This document shows positions 1-8,744 of a stretch of 21,390 nucleotides of DNA, piece after piece. Origin of the DNA: IGN2 sp964639955. GTDB taxonomy: Bacteria; Bacteroidota; Ignavibacteria; Ignavibacteriales; Ignavibacteriaceae. Position 1 is the stretch's first letter. Each line of letters opens with the position of its first letter. The stretch spans positions 1 through 21,390 of the forward strand of contig CAZXGJ010000060.1 in NCBI GenBank assembly GCA_964639955.1, in the 5' to 3' direction. The notes below the pieces were generated by a model, which searched no databases, was not told the DNA's origin, and saw only the letters and a program-made list of their open reading frames with translations. A program made the translations under genes and the position numbers.

Positions 1-126
1 ATCTCCGCCTGTCCGATTGAACTATTGGGAGCAGCACTGGAGTTCACAATTATTTCGAATCAGGAAATTGTATTATTAAAAATCCTGGAGTATTTTAAAA
101 TAATTTTCTTTGTGAAAATAATTTAA
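1..126 (+). CDS. possible 3' end of an unidentified plus-strand gene
   Basis: Plus-strand frame 1 is open from the window edge to a TAA at 124-126, about 41 codons. The first 15 residues (ISACPIELLGAALEF) look like normal protein, but the tail (YFKIIFFVKII) is low-complexity. If real, the gene converges on the minus-strand barrel gene whose stop codon starts at 127. No family is recognised. A chance open frame in AT-rich DNA is equally possible. Confidence 0.2.
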   Translation: MSACPIELLGAALEFTIISNQEIVLLKILEYFKIIFFVKII

Positions 127-762
127 TTATTGCTGGGGTAAGGCGAAAAACCAATTTACACCCACACCAAGAGTCAACAATCTGCTATTTGCAATTGAAG
201 TTCCTTCGTAATCAATATATTCTGAATCATTAACCCAGTGATATCGTACATTAACATCTAATAATAATTCTTTATTTAATGGAAAGAGTACACCTCCACC
301 AAATGCAAATCCGGGTTCGCTTCTGAATTCAGATTCATCAACAGGTGCACCACCGCCATAGGTTCCGCTGAAGCTTTTGCTATAAGAATATAAACCACCT
401 TCTAAAAGACCATAAAGTCTCATTCCGGGTCCGGGTGATATTAATCTTATGCTTATTAAAGCCGGAATAACACCAACTCCGCCTGTTATGTTAGCTTGCT
501 GTCCTCCGCTGGCGTATAATTCATTTACTTTGCTTTCATTTACGTTTAATCGCATGTAGCCGAGAACCAAAGCTATTCGAAAGTTTTCGGCAACATCATA
601 GTAGAATCCAACCAATCCTCCAAAACCTATATTGGAGTATTCAGCATATTTACCAATTGGAATTACAACGTTTCCTGTAAGCTCAGTTCCATAGCCAGGC
701 TGAGCGAATGAAGTGAAATTTAGTGCCAAGAAACATATTACGATGAGAAGGTTCTTTTTCAT
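127..762 (-). CDS. outer membrane beta-barrel protein (porin-family fold)
   Basis: A 211-aa exported protein. Residues 1-20 form a signal peptide with cleavage likely at SFA|Q. The mature part has alternating hydrophobic/aromatic strands with Gly/Asn/Ser turns, as in small 8-strand OmpA/OmpX-like barrels of Bacteroidota ('outer membrane beta-barrel protein'). An AAAGGA ribosome site sits about 7 nt before the ATG. The extreme C-terminus (ALPQQ) lacks the usual final aromatic residue, although the preceding strand (GVGVNWFF) is typical. It is the last gene of the leftward series, 66 bp after the lipoprotein gene at 829-1464. Substrate or role is unknown. Confidence 0.75.
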   Translation of the reverse strand: MKKNLLIVICFLALNFTSFAQPGYGTELTGNVVIPIGKYAEYSNIGFGGLVGFYYDVAENFRIALVLGYMRLNVNESKVNELYASGGQQANITGGVGVIPALISIRLISPGPGMRLYGLLEGGLYSYSKSFSGTYGGGAPVDESEFRSEPGFAFGGGVLFPLNKELLLDVNVRYHWVNDSEYIDYEGTSIANSRLLTLGVGVNWFFALPQQ

Positions 763-828
763 TATTATTTCCTTTGTAATTGCAAAGTTGAGTTATCTAA
801 AAGTTATTTTAAATAAATTTATTTCATA

Positions 829-1464
829 TTAATTAATGAATCCCTTATTTTTAAGCCTGCTTACAAGTTCCTGACTGAATGAGCTGATGACATCAGATGC
901 TTTATCCGGCTCAACTGTTTCCGAAACACCGCTCCAGATTAATTTTTTATTTATTGTTTCGTAAATATTTGTCTCAAGAACAACAACAACATTTTGAGAG
1001 AGATATCCGGTACTGTTGGCTATAGAAATACCGGCATAATAATATCCGTAAAATCCATAATAAGAATTATATGGAATAGTGTAAAGGTATCCGGCTTTAT
1101 AATCACGTTCAGCATCAACAGCAACAAGTCTTGATACTACAACAGCGTCCAAATCGAGTTCTTTAAAGTATTTTTCAAAAATTGTAGAATCAATAGCAAC
1201 GTCATAAGGCATAACATCCATAGATGGAGTTGCATTTATTCCTCCATCCCGAAATGCCTTAGCCATTCCATCTTCGAATTTTCTTCGGAGCAGGGGTTTT
1301 TCTTTATTTACTATTCCAAGTACTAATACTTTCTGAATATTTCCTTTTTGGTAAGTATCATCCTGCCATTCGCCGATTATATCAGTCTTAGTTGATGAGC
1401 ACGAAATTAAGGTAGTTATTATGATGGTGAAGAAAATAAGCGGAGCGATTAATGATTTATACAT
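829..1464 (-). CDS. DUF4136-like envelope lipoprotein
   Basis: A 211-aa lipoprotein: hydrophobic leader ending in a lipobox-like LISC with the acylated Cys at residue 22. Residues 40-110 alternate beta and helix (KVLVLGIVN, FEDGMAKAF, LDAVVVSRL), the pattern of DUF4136 and related lipoproteins. A Tyr/Gly-rich loop follows at about 132-145 (YNSYYGFYGYYYAG). The C-terminal part (LETNIYETINKKLIWSGVSE) matches the DUF4136 region that precedes a final helix. A second, clearer DUF4136 protein lies at 7565-8122, so this family appears twice here. A weak GGAAAAG ribosome site precedes the ATG. Function is unknown; it presumably acts at a membrane facing the periplasm. Confidence 0.65.
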   Translation of the reverse strand: MYKSLIAPLIFFTIIITTLISCSSTKTDIIGEWQDDTYQKGNIQKVLVLGIVNKEKPLLRRKFEDGMAKAFRDGGINATPSMDVMPYDVAIDSTIFEKYFKELDLDAVVVSRLVAVDAERDYKAGYLYTIPYNSYYGFYGYYYAGISIANSTGYLSQNVVVVLETNIYETINKKLIWSGVSETVEPDKASDVISSFSQELVSRLKNKGFIN

Positions 1465-1514
1465 TTAGCTTTTCCAATAAATTTTAAATTGAATTGATTA
1501 TTTGATTACTTTAA

Positions 1515-1938
1515 TTAATATAGCGGATAACCTACACCAACGGGTGGATAATAACCCAAACTATAAGGTCCACCCCAGGCTCCGGGAACATACACTCCGA
1601 TTGGGAAGATCAAATGACTCTCTGTAAATGCTTCCACCGCTGGCTTTAACATCTCTTAATTTGAAAATACCTGCTGTTGGTTTACCATCGAGCAGAACGA
1701 CTGAGTAATCGTTATCAGATTCGCCAACATCAATATAGGTCCAACCAAATAATTCATAGTAAAATTTCTTTACTGCCGTAATATCATTTGTCATTAAATC
1801 TCTTCATACAAATTTTCCGGGATGTGATTCACCTGTTGACGTACTATTAATCGGAGGTACAACCGGTAAGTCGGGTAAGCAGCCTGAAATAATTATTAAT
1901 GAGCTTAAAATTGAAATACAAAAGTTTAATGTATTCAT
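1515..1938 (-). pseudogene. decayed lipoprotein with VOC (glyoxalase-like) domain
   Basis: An ATG at 1938 opens a lipoprotein leader (IIISGC) followed by PDLPVVPP and SHPGKFV, then an in-frame TGA at codon 45, then RDLMTNDITAVKKFYYELFGWTY. The last stretch is the start of a VOC/glyoxalase domain, where the TGA position is normally Trp (GKFVW-DL). The frame continues from ATG 1794 to LLDGKPTAGIFKLRDVKAS and then turns into non-VOC residues. From about 1640 another frame encodes a plausible ending, FPIGVYVPGAWGGPY...VGVGYPLY, with a TAA at 1515. Most of the VOC domain is therefore missing. I read this as a remnant with one nonsense change plus an internal deletion or frameshift. No ribosome site is seen before 1938. 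Confidence 0.6.
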
Positions 1939-2017
1939 CTAATCGATTTTATTATTTGAAAAATAAATAACAGTTGTTCTAAATTAAGTAAAGTGAGTCT
2001 TAATCAATAACAAATCC

Positions 2018-3364
2018 TTACATCTCGAATCCTAATAACACCTTTATTTGCGAATATTCAAAATCTGATTGACGATCAAGAGAATTCTCATCGCCTTCAG
2101 GTGTTATATCAATTTTATTTGCGAGTGTTTGTGAACCAAATGAATAAACAACACCTAAAGTAATTTCCGATTTCCAGATATTAAAAGTAGAACCTCCGGC
2201 AAGGTGAATTATATCCCAGGCTGAATAGGAAGCAAGATTTGTGGTTGTATTTTCTACATAAGCTGAGAAATCACTTGTCACACTTAAAGAAAAAATCAGG
2301 CTATCAGTTGCGAAATAATCTAAACCAAGACCAAAGTTTATTATACTTTTAGCTTCGTGAGTAAGATCGTTTGTTAATTCTTCTCCTGAACTTTGAGATA
2401 TGTAAGGTTCAGTATCCAGGACATCGAATTTGCTTATCGCATCATACCATTCAGCACTTAAATGGAGTTTAATATTACCAAAATTGTATGCCCCACCAAG
2501 AGCTGCTGCCCACGAAGAATTAATTTTTGATTTAATATCTTCCTGATAGTTGCTGTCGAATCTGCTTGAATCTACTCCGGAAATAAACAGATGAGTTCCA
2601 ACTGAACCACTGCCAAAGATATTCAAACTCGGTGAAGTTACAGTTAAACCAACTGTCAAAGGATCTAAATTGAAACCAATGCCGGCTTTTAGTAATGTAC
2701 GGCAATTATTAAATCTGTAATTGTTAATATTTGAGAACGATGCAATTTCACCATTGGATTGCAATGCCTGAAGTATAGTTATTGCAGAAGCTCCATGGCT
2801 TCTGTAAGAAACATAACCTGTAATTCCTATTCCAACCGTGTTGCTCAGCTTAGTAGAGTAAGTAATTCCACCCCAAACATCATTAAATTTTTTCTCGGTG
2901 TTAATGCCTCCTGCAAAGCTCTCTTTACCCGGTGAAGATTCAATTACTTCAAGTGAATCAATAATTCTTGTTGAAAATTCCAGATTTGCATTCTGGCGTG
3001 TCAATATTGAAAATGCCAAACGATCATCTCCAAGAAAATTAAAACCGAGATCAAAAGCTACAAAGTTGGGTGAGGGAACTATCGAGGAATAATCCAGATC
3101 TTTTCCTTCTGCGGCTCCATCTTTAATTTTAAAATTATCGAGCTGATAAACCTGTGCACTCAGTATAAATTTTACATCAGGAAAGAGCGCAATTGCACCA
3201 GGATTATAAAATGTTGCACTTAAATCAGAAACGCTTCCGATTACAGCACCACCAAGTAAAGTTGATCTTGTTCCGTATTGAATGTTCCAGTAATTATTTT
3301 CCTGAGCTGATAAACTGATTTGCCACAACAGAATTCCTGAAAGAATAATTATTATCTTTTTCAT
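2018..3364 (-). CDS. OmpP1/FadL-like outer membrane transport protein
   Basis: A 448-aa exported barrel. The signal peptide (residues 1-20) ends LSA|Q. Just after it come YGTRSTLLGGA and a FYNPGAIAL motif at 52-60, corresponding to the N-terminal 'NPA' hatch region of the FadL/OmpP1/TodX family. The length fits (about 400-500 aa). The rest is long amphipathic strands with polar loops. FadL-family proteins carry hydrophobic compounds such as fatty acids or aromatics across the outer membrane; the substrate here is unknown. A good AAGGA site lies 8 nt before the ATG. The gap to the upstream DUF481 gene is only 11 bp, so the two are probably co-transcribed. The C-terminus is GFEM rather than a terminal aromatic. 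Confidence 0.75.
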   Translation of the reverse strand: MKKIIIILSGILLWQISLSAQENNYWNIQYGTRSTLLGGAVIGSVSDLSATFYNPGAIALFPDVKFILSAQVYQLDNFKIKDGAAEGKDLDYSSIVPSPNFVAFDLGFNFLGDDRLAFSILTRQNANLEFSTRIIDSLEVIESSPGKESFAGGINTEKKFNDVWGGITYSTKLSNTVGIGITGYVSYRSHGASAITILQALQSNGEIASFSNINNYRFNNCRTLLKAGIGFNLDPLTVGLTVTSPSLNIFGSGSVGTHLFISGVDSSRFDSNYQEDIKSKINSSWAAALGGAYNFGNIKLHLSAEWYDAISKFDVLDTEPYISQSSGEELTNDLTHEAKSIINFGLGLDYFATDSLIFSLSVTSDFSAYVENTTTNLASYSAWDIIHLAGGSTFNIWKSEITLGVVYSFGSQTLANKIDITPEGDENSLDRQSDFEYSQIKVLLGFEM

Positions 3365-3375
3365 TTCATTATTCC

Positions 3376-4413
3376 TTAAAATATATATTTAAGCGAAGTT
3401 TGAATATTATAATCTGACTGGGAAGCATTTTCAGATTGTGGCTGATTATCATACTCAAAGTAAAAAGTTAGGTCCCAATAAAAATCTAAAACAATCTCCC
3501 AACTCAATTCTATATTATAATTAAATCTGAATCTACCCAGGTTGCTCAGGCTTGGAAAAACAAAAATGTAAGTTAAAAGAGTTGCCTTGGGGTGGTCATA
3601 CTTAAAAAACTGGTATTGAGCATTGAGTAAACCCTCAACATTGTTAATTGTTTCAGTTTGATCGCTTTTAGCTTCCCTGTTAACAGATAAACCTGCTAAT
3701 GTATAAAGCCATTGATTCTGTGTCTGGATGAAATTATTACCAACTCCACCGCCTAATGATGCTCGTAGTTTAATTCCAAGTTCACTGTTTTCCTGGAGTG
3801 CTGCAATACCTCCTGCAAACCATTCATACTCGAGGTTTTGCTGATAGGAGAATGATAAATCATTTTTACTTGAGGTTGGTTCTTTATCGGTTGCCGTAAT
3901 GATTGAGTTTAATGATAATTCCGATACATTAATTTTAGTCCGGTATTTAGCGTTACCGCCCAGGCTTAGCTGTCCAATATTACTGGCTTTTGTAAAACTA
4001 AAACCAAATTTTATAGAACCTTCAATTATATCCCAGAAGGATTCTTTTATTATGTTGATTCGCACCACATATTTCATAAAAAGTTCGTGATTGATCGTAA
4101 CACCTTTTATAATCATCATTCCTTCATTATCAGAAGGAGAAATAGAACCAAAAAAAACTCTTCCATCCGACACTTCCACTTCAAAAATATTTTTTGTATT
4201 GATGCTTTTAATTTTATTCCATTGGATACTTACTGTTTCCATATTATCAGTTTTGAACGTCAGAATTCCTACTCTTAAATATTTTACTTCACCGGTTAGT
4301 TTATCCCCATTTTTTAATATGACAACGTCAGTCTTTTGAGCAAAAGAAGCAACACACGATAATATAAAAATGGTGAGGAATATTGCGGCACTTCTAAAAG
4401 AATTATTATTCAT
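3376..4413 (-). CDS. DUF481-type outer membrane protein with N-terminal small beta domain
   Basis: A 345-aa exported protein with signal peptide ending SFA|Q (Q26). Residues about 28-95 form a small beta domain with KNGDKLTGEV, IQWNKIKSI and FEVEVSDGRVFFGS, the signature found ahead of DUF481 (YdiY-like) barrels. From about 125 to the end are amphipathic strands ending in KYIF, a typical outer-membrane insertion signal. DUF481 proteins are outer membrane proteins of unknown function. The ATG has no evident ribosome site, in contrast to neighbours. An ILSC sequence at 17-20 could be read as a lipobox, but the A|Q site five residues on is the better cleavage point. Confidence 0.75.
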   Translation of the reverse strand: MNNNSFRSAAIFLTIFILSCVASFAQKTDVVILKNGDKLTGEVKYLRVGILTFKTDNMETVSIQWNKIKSINTKNIFEVEVSDGRVFFGSISPSDNEGMMIIKGVTINHELFMKYVVRINIIKESFWDIIEGSIKFGFSFTKASNIGQLSLGGNAKYRTKINVSELSLNSIITATDKEPTSSKNDLSFSYQQNLEYEWFAGGIAALQENSELGIKLRASLGGGVGNNFIQTQNQWLYTLAGLSVNREAKSDQTETINNVEGLLNAQYQFFKYDHPKATLLTYIFVFPSLSNLGRFRFNYNIELSWEIVLDFYWDLTFYFEYDNQPQSENASQSDYNIQTSLKYIF

Positions 4414-4541
4414 ATGCTAAAATACAATACATTTTACTTCATATTTAATTGTGTTGTCCTGGGGGAGAATCTTGTATGAGGTAAATTATTTCGATACATT
4501 AAATCAGGATTGAGTAATATTGATTTCGGTATCAGAATTAA

Positions 4542-5126
4542 TCAGAGAGCGAGTCCAAGTCCAAATGCATATTCAAAACCTGTATTCATAGCATCGTCGT
4601 CATAGAAATTATTCTGGTAATTAACTCCAAAGTCTATGCTGATACTGCTTATAATATTCACTGTAAATCCTAATCCAGCCTGCCAGGCAAATTTAACAAG
4701 GTTTTTGTCCTCGTTTTCTCCAACAAGATTATCACTTTCAAATATTAAGTTTAAGCCGGTCATAAATTGCACGAACGGCATAACGATGTAATCATTAAAA
4801 TAATATCTTCCACCAATTTCAACGGGTACCATTGTTAAATATGCATCGTCATACTCAAGGCTTTCCTGAGTATTGTAATCATCTATAAGTTTATTGCTAA
4901 TAACACCAGCACGCATCATAAGATAATTATGTCCGGGAAAAGCAATTCCATAACCAAGATATCCGCCTGAAGCATTTGACCAGACACTGCCGAAGTTTCC
5001 AATATTCCTTATATATAATCCTTCAACAAAAATTCTGTTTTTAAGATAGCTGTCAGATTGTGCCGTAACCGTATTTATCAATCCAACAGAAATAAAAATT
5101 ATCAGTATTAAAATTAATTTTTTCAT
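4542..5126 (-). CDS. small outer membrane beta-barrel protein
   Basis: A 194-aa exported protein with signal peptide ending VTA|Q (Q23). The mature sequence is strand-rich, with repeated aromatic-Gly patterns (YLGYGIAF, GGRYYFND, FAWQAGLGF, SIDFGVNYQ, YAFGLGL), consistent with an eight-strand barrel. An AAAGGA ribosome site lies about 8 nt before the ATG. It ends with TGA, which shows that TGA is a stop in this genome. It is separated by 42 bp from the upstream DUF3943 gene. No closer family could be named. Confidence 0.7.
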   Translation of the reverse strand: MKKLILILIIFISVGLINTVTAQSDSYLKNRIFVEGLYIRNIGNFGSVWSNASGGYLGYGIAFPGHNYLMMRAGVISNKLIDDYNTQESLEYDDAYLTMVPVEIGGRYYFNDYIVMPFVQFMTGLNLIFESDNLVGENEDKNLVKFAWQAGLGFTVNIISSISIDFGVNYQNNFYDDDAMNTGFEYAFGLGLAL

Positions 5127-5168
5127 AATAAAAATCCTTTAAATCGAATTCTGATTACTTGTAATAAA

Positions 5169-6797
5169 TTATAAATCAAGTATAGCTGTTCTGAAAAATA
5201 ATCTTCCAACAGGATGTCTTTTAGAGACTTCACTCGGTTCTCTTATATATTCAACACCATTAATAATCCCGCTGTAAGCATCATAATAGCTGTTTCTCCA
5301 ATACACACCGGTGCTAAATCCGATTGAGAAATATTTAGTGAGAGGATATTGTGCTTCAAGTATCAGGAAATGAATATGATGCTTTGAATTATCCGGCTGA
5401 GATTGAGTCCATAACCAGGCACCGTAATAAAGAACGCTGACATAATTCCAGATTCCATTCTGTATTGCCGCATAAATTCTTGTGCCTACACCCGGACCAA
5501 AATCATTTGTTCTTCCTTCAACATCAACGTAATAATCATTTGGAGTAGCCGCCATCATCATTCCATTTATTCCAAATCTTGTTACTAAATTAGTTTTTTC
5601 GCCGATCGGAAATGATGATAATAGGTGAGGAAATATCTGAGTAGAACCAAACAAAAATCCTTTGTAGGTAGTATCAGTCGCTGAAATTTCTTCTTTAATA
5701 AGATCATTAAAATTGAAGTCAAGGCTAACATCAAAACGGTGTTTGTTTTTTTCCAGCTCCCAACCAAACAGATATCCTGTACTGTTCATAGTAGTAAAGT
5801 GCGGCTTGTTAGAAGCTATTGCAAATTCAAATCCGAAAAAGTCAAATGGTTTCTTAGCCTTGAAACGATTGCCGTATGCTAAGTTCATAGTGAAGAGTCC
5901 TTCAACCTCTTTTGAGGTGTATTTTTCATCGCCATCTTTATCAATTGATCTGGTGCCGCCGTCAAAAGTAATCAGGAAATCTTCAGGTCGGCTCCATTCG
6001 GGATTATCAAAATTCTGACCCATCTCACCGGAGATAGCTCTGTTAAAACCTCTCACAGGATTAAGTAATGAGCCCCAAATTTCTGACCAGACTCTCTCCG
6101 ATCCGGATGCACGATTGTCAGTAATCATTGATGATAATCTGTAGAGAATTTCTCCCAGGTTAGCACCACCAACACCGGTGTAAATCCAGTCATTAAAAGA
6201 TGGTCTGAAGGTTTCGCCAAAATGTTCCCAGATAGCACTTCCCGTTAAAGAGAATGCAGTTGATTCCCAGAAATTATATCCATTCGCTCTTCCTGCGTTA
6301 AAAAATAATGCGCCGTGATACGGATGAGAAAAGTTGTTTGTTAAAAAATTATCTCCATCATACTCAAAACCGCTTTGAAGATTTCTCCACCATGTATCAG
6401 ACGAAACATTTGCCCAGTTATCTGCAGGATCTTCCCAGGTTCGAAACCATTTTGCAAGTGCCCATGGAATGAATTCGAGAATTGCTACTTCACCGACTCC
6501 AATCCAGAAATGCTTTTCAGATTCCCATGGTTTGAAATCATCATTGAGACTCTCTGATGGTAAATTCACCGAGCCCCATTTTTGACTACGCTGATTCTTA
6601 AAAGCCAGACTATTCAGGTAGTATGAGTTTTGGTTATTTTGCAATTTATAAACAGATAAATACAATGAAGTTTCAAATTCCGAATGGTCTGAATACATTA
6701 AAAATGATTCGCTGTTTTGTGCGAATAATGTACCTGTTAAGAATGTAATAAAAAAAAGGAAGGTATTTATTTTTTTAAAAAAGTAAACGAGTTGCAT
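5169..6797 (-). CDS. DUF3943 domain outer membrane protein
   Basis: A 542-aa exported protein with signal peptide ending LFA|Q (Q27). The conserved core is at about 135-225: FSHPYHGALFFNAGRANGYN, then FWES, IWEHFGETFRPSFNDW and GGANLGEILYRLSS, which I recognise as DUF3943. The remainder (about 270-542) is a run of amphipathic strands, so the protein is probably an outer membrane barrel with a helical plug-like N-terminal part; this is inference. Function of the family is unknown. No clear ribosome site precedes the ATG, and a 123-bp very AT-rich spacer separates it from the TPR gene, so it may have its own promoter. Confidence 0.75.
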   Translation of the reverse strand: MQLVYFFKKINTFLFFITFLTGTLFAQNSESFLMYSDHSEFETSLYLSVYKLQNNQNSYYLNSLAFKNQRSQKWGSVNLPSESLNDDFKPWESEKHFWIGVGEVAILEFIPWALAKWFRTWEDPADNWANVSSDTWWRNLQSGFEYDGDNFLTNNFSHPYHGALFFNAGRANGYNFWESTAFSLTGSAIWEHFGETFRPSFNDWIYTGVGGANLGEILYRLSSMITDNRASGSERVWSEIWGSLLNPVRGFNRAISGEMGQNFDNPEWSRPEDFLITFDGGTRSIDKDGDEKYTSKEVEGLFTMNLAYGNRFKAKKPFDFFGFEFAIASNKPHFTTMNSTGYLFGWELEKNKHRFDVSLDFNFNDLIKEEISATDTTYKGFLFGSTQIFPHLLSSFPIGEKTNLVTRFGINGMMMAATPNDYYVDVEGRTNDFGPGVGTRIYAAIQNGIWNYVSVLYYGAWLWTQSQPDNSKHHIHFLILEAQYPLTKYFSIGFSTGVYWRNSYYDAYSGIINGVEYIREPSEVSKRHPVGRLFFRTAILDL

Positions 6798-6920
6798 GGT
6801 AAACTACTTTTAGTTTTTAAAAATATTTAATCTTTACGCTCAAATATATGAATAGAAATGTTTTATTAATTAAAAGTTACATTCTAACTTTAAATAATAA
6901 CAAAAATATAATCTGAAAAT

Positions 6921-7526
6921 TTATTCCTCTTTGCAAATCAAATCGTACAATTCTTTTGCTGATTGATGACCACGCTCAATTGCAGCAAGTAAATCAGGGC
7001 AAGCTTTATCAGGATCAACTTCTGTATTCGCCAGGGCTCTTCGAAACAAAGCCTCTGAAAGCTGAGGGTCTAAACTGACAGCCTTATCAAAATCATTTAA
7101 AGCTGCTTCCTTATTCCCAAGCTGTAAATATGTTCTGCCTCGATAAAGATAGATTTTAGCAGGTTCATCTCCCTGGTATTCAAGTGGTGTGGACTCGTAC
7201 TTCATAGTTTCAGTACTTACTTTTTCCCTCTTGGATATACCGGTATATGTTTTAGAGGATGTTTCCATATACTGCTTTTCAGATTCATTTGTATAATTTT
7301 TTTGAGATTCCCGAATGTAGCTTTCATTTGATGCTTGTGTCACCGCATCATTTGTCTCTGAGCTTGAAGTTTGAAGGGCCGCATTGAAACTCATTAGTGC
7401 AGCCTGATAGTCACCATTCTGGTAGTTATTAAAACCTGCCTGAACGTGCTCAGAAGAGGTTTGGCTCAGAATTCCAGAAGTAAAAAACGATACAAATATT
7501 AAAGCGGAAATAAAAATTTTATTCAT
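6921..7526 (-). CDS. exported TPR-repeat protein
   Basis: A 201-aa protein with a signal peptide ending ILS|Q (Q22). One TPR-like unit lies at about 26-53 (AGFNNYQNGDYQAALMSFNA), followed by a Ser/Thr/Glu-rich linker at about 55-118. A second TPR is at about 123-156 (YLYRGRTYLQLGNKEAALND, then FDKAVSLDP) and a third, partial one at 157-190. TPRs form protein-protein docking surfaces, so a scaffolding role in the periplasm is likely. A strong AAAGGAG site lies 8 nt before the ATG. It is 38 bp from the DUF4136 lipoprotein gene and is probably the last gene of the 6921-10849 unit. The unusual part is the polar linker splitting the repeats. Confidence 0.8.
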   Translation of the reverse strand: MNKIFISALIFVSFFTSGILSQTSSEHVQAGFNNYQNGDYQAALMSFNAALQTSSSETNDAVTQASNESYIRESQKNYTNESEKQYMETSSKTYTGISKREKVSTETMKYESTPLEYQGDEPAKIYLYRGRTYLQLGNKEAALNDFDKAVSLDPQLSEALFRRALANTEVDPDKACPDLLAAIERGHQSAKELYDLICKEE

Positions 7527-7564
7527 TTCTTAATTCTCCTTTATTACTAATTTAGAAACCTGAG

Positions 7565-8122
7565 TTACTCAGTTTTTGTTGGTGGAAATTGTGCTAAAAT
7601 TTGAGTAACTGCGTTGTTAATATTTGCTGTCCGTTCTTCAACGCTGGGGGAATCACTAAGAGCACCGGTACCAACACCACGCCAGACTAATTCTTGCTTT
7701 GCCATATCAACAAAGTCAATAACGAGTGTTCCTTCTTCGTATTGCGTAACGTACGTACTGCCGCCCATTCCGCCATAACCTCTGTAACCATATCCATAAC
7801 CATATCCATAAGCTCCGGTGGATTGAATACTTGTCTTGGTATCTTTAGTAAAAAACAAAGCTATACCAAAATCTGCTTGCTCTGAAAGAGTATATCCCTT
7901 TGCGGTAAGATTTGCTTTTATTGCATCACCAAGTCTGGTAGCATTTAGCTGATCAATTCCAGCTTCTTCAGTGATAGGAATAAATCCGAAAGTTTTAAGT
8001 TTTGAAAAATCATAAGCCTCATCGTAATCCTGATTGACTGAAATAGTAGAACATCCAGCCAGAAATAATGCTGTAATAGCAAAAAGCAGGATCAAGGATA
8101 AGTTGATTTTAGTTGTGAACAT
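7565..8122 (-). CDS. DUF4136 lipoprotein
   Basis: A 185-aa lipoprotein with lipobox FLAGC, Cys24. Family features are clear: DYDEAYDFSKLKTFGF at about 32-47, a helix around RLGDAIKANLTAKGYTLS, QADFGIALFF at about 82-91, then EGTLVIDFVDMAKQELVWRG and a final helix with NNAVTQILAQFPP. A Gly/Tyr repeat (GYGYGYGYRGYGGMGG) occupies about 106-121, as is frequent in this family, and is partly encoded by a tandem 12-bp repeat. An AAAGGAG ribosome site sits 6 nt before the ATG. Function is unknown; it is probably anchored to a membrane in the periplasm. It lies 30 bp after the barrel gene at 8153-8734. Confidence 0.88.
   Translation of the reverse strand: MFTTKINLSLILLFAITALFLAGCSTISVNQDYDEAYDFSKLKTFGFIPITEEAGIDQLNATRLGDAIKANLTAKGYTLSEQADFGIALFFTKDTKTSIQSTGAYGYGYGYGYRGYGGMGGSTYVTQYEEGTLVIDFVDMAKQELVWRGVGTGALSDSPSVEERTANINNAVTQILAQFPPTKTE
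7788..7811. repeat. two tandem 12-bp units inside the DUF4136 gene
   Basis: The unit ccatatccataa occurs twice back to back (7788-7799 and 7800-7811). It encodes part of the alternating Gly-Tyr tract. Such short in-frame repeats can change copy number by slippage without shifting the frame. Confidence 0.7.
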
Positions 8123-8152
8123 TTGTAACTCCTTTTATTTTAATAATTATTT

Positions 8153-8734
8153 TTAATATCTGAATAAATCATAAACAAATAAAAATTGTAACGCTACAGT
8201 CTGATCCTGTAGCTTTGAGAAATAAGAATAGAGCAGTTCGCCTCCAATTGAAACATAACTACTAATCGGATATAGGTATGATACTCCGGCATGCGCACCA
8301 ATACTTATTTGACTACTTTCTAAAGCATCATCGAACAAATTACCTGAATTAAAAAGTAAATACACTCCGGTGCCCGCATTCAATCTTATGTTTGGTGTAA
8401 CTTTCATAGAGAAGACTGCAAATATCGGAATGTTATACATTGATGCTGAAAAATCTGTTGTACCAAACTCGGTATCATAATTACTCACATCAATTGAGTA
8501 CAGGTATTGATATCCGCTCTCAAGACCAATACTAAGCAGATGCTCGGGATTCCACATTACTCTAACGGTGCCTGAAAAACCATTTTGATTCAACTCATCG
8601 TAATCCATTGTTGTAAAATATCGTGAATAACCAGCACCTAATTCTGTTGTGAGTGAGTAGGTCTTTTCATTTTGCTGAGGCAGCATTACTGAAGATATTA
8701 TAAAAACTGCAAATAATATTTTTAATATATACAT
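8153..8734 (-). CDS. small outer membrane beta-barrel protein
   Basis: A 193-aa protein with an N-terminal hydrophobic leader ending near MLPQQ, the least typical cleavage site in the window because Pro rather than Ala/Ser/Gly precedes Gln. The mature part is strand-rich (ELGAGYSRYF, LSIGLESGYQYLYS, IRLNAGTGVYLLFN, SIGAHAGVSYLYP) and ends FVYDLFRY, an aromatic C-terminus suited to outer membrane insertion. The ATG lies only 10 bp after the stop of the GDPD gene and its purine-rich ribosome site (GAGAAAAA) overlaps that stop region, so translation is probably coupled. Role is unknown; the context suggests partnership with the GDPD lipoprotein. Confidence 0.72.
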   Translation of the reverse strand: MYILKILFAVFIISSVMLPQQNEKTYSLTTELGAGYSRYFTTMDYDELNQNGFSGTVRVMWNPEHLLSIGLESGYQYLYSIDVSNYDTEFGTTDFSASMYNIPIFAVFSMKVTPNIRLNAGTGVYLLFNSGNLFDDALESSQISIGAHAGVSYLYPISSYVSIGGELLYSYFSKLQDQTVALQFLFVYDLFRY

Positions 8735-8744
8735 AGATTTTTCT

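Noticed and set aside
1805..1807. Recoding of TGA as Trp in the VOC lipoprotein
   Set aside because: The barrel gene at 4542-5126 ends naturally with TGA, Trp is encoded by TGG elsewhere, and the VOC frame is also damaged downstream.
2898..3092. Plus-strand open frames of 60-120 codons lying over the minus-strand genes (also 5713-6018, 17868-18236, 18240-18566 and others)
   Set aside because: They are antisense shadows of well-supported genes, with no ribosome site and no recognisable family sequence.
6841..6848. Bacteroidetes-type -7 box (TATATTTG on the minus strand) before the DUF3943 gene; a similar TAAATTTG at 19170-19177 before the sulfatase
   Set aside because: The DNA is very AT-rich and neither has a TTTG -33 element at the expected spacing, so chance matches are likely.
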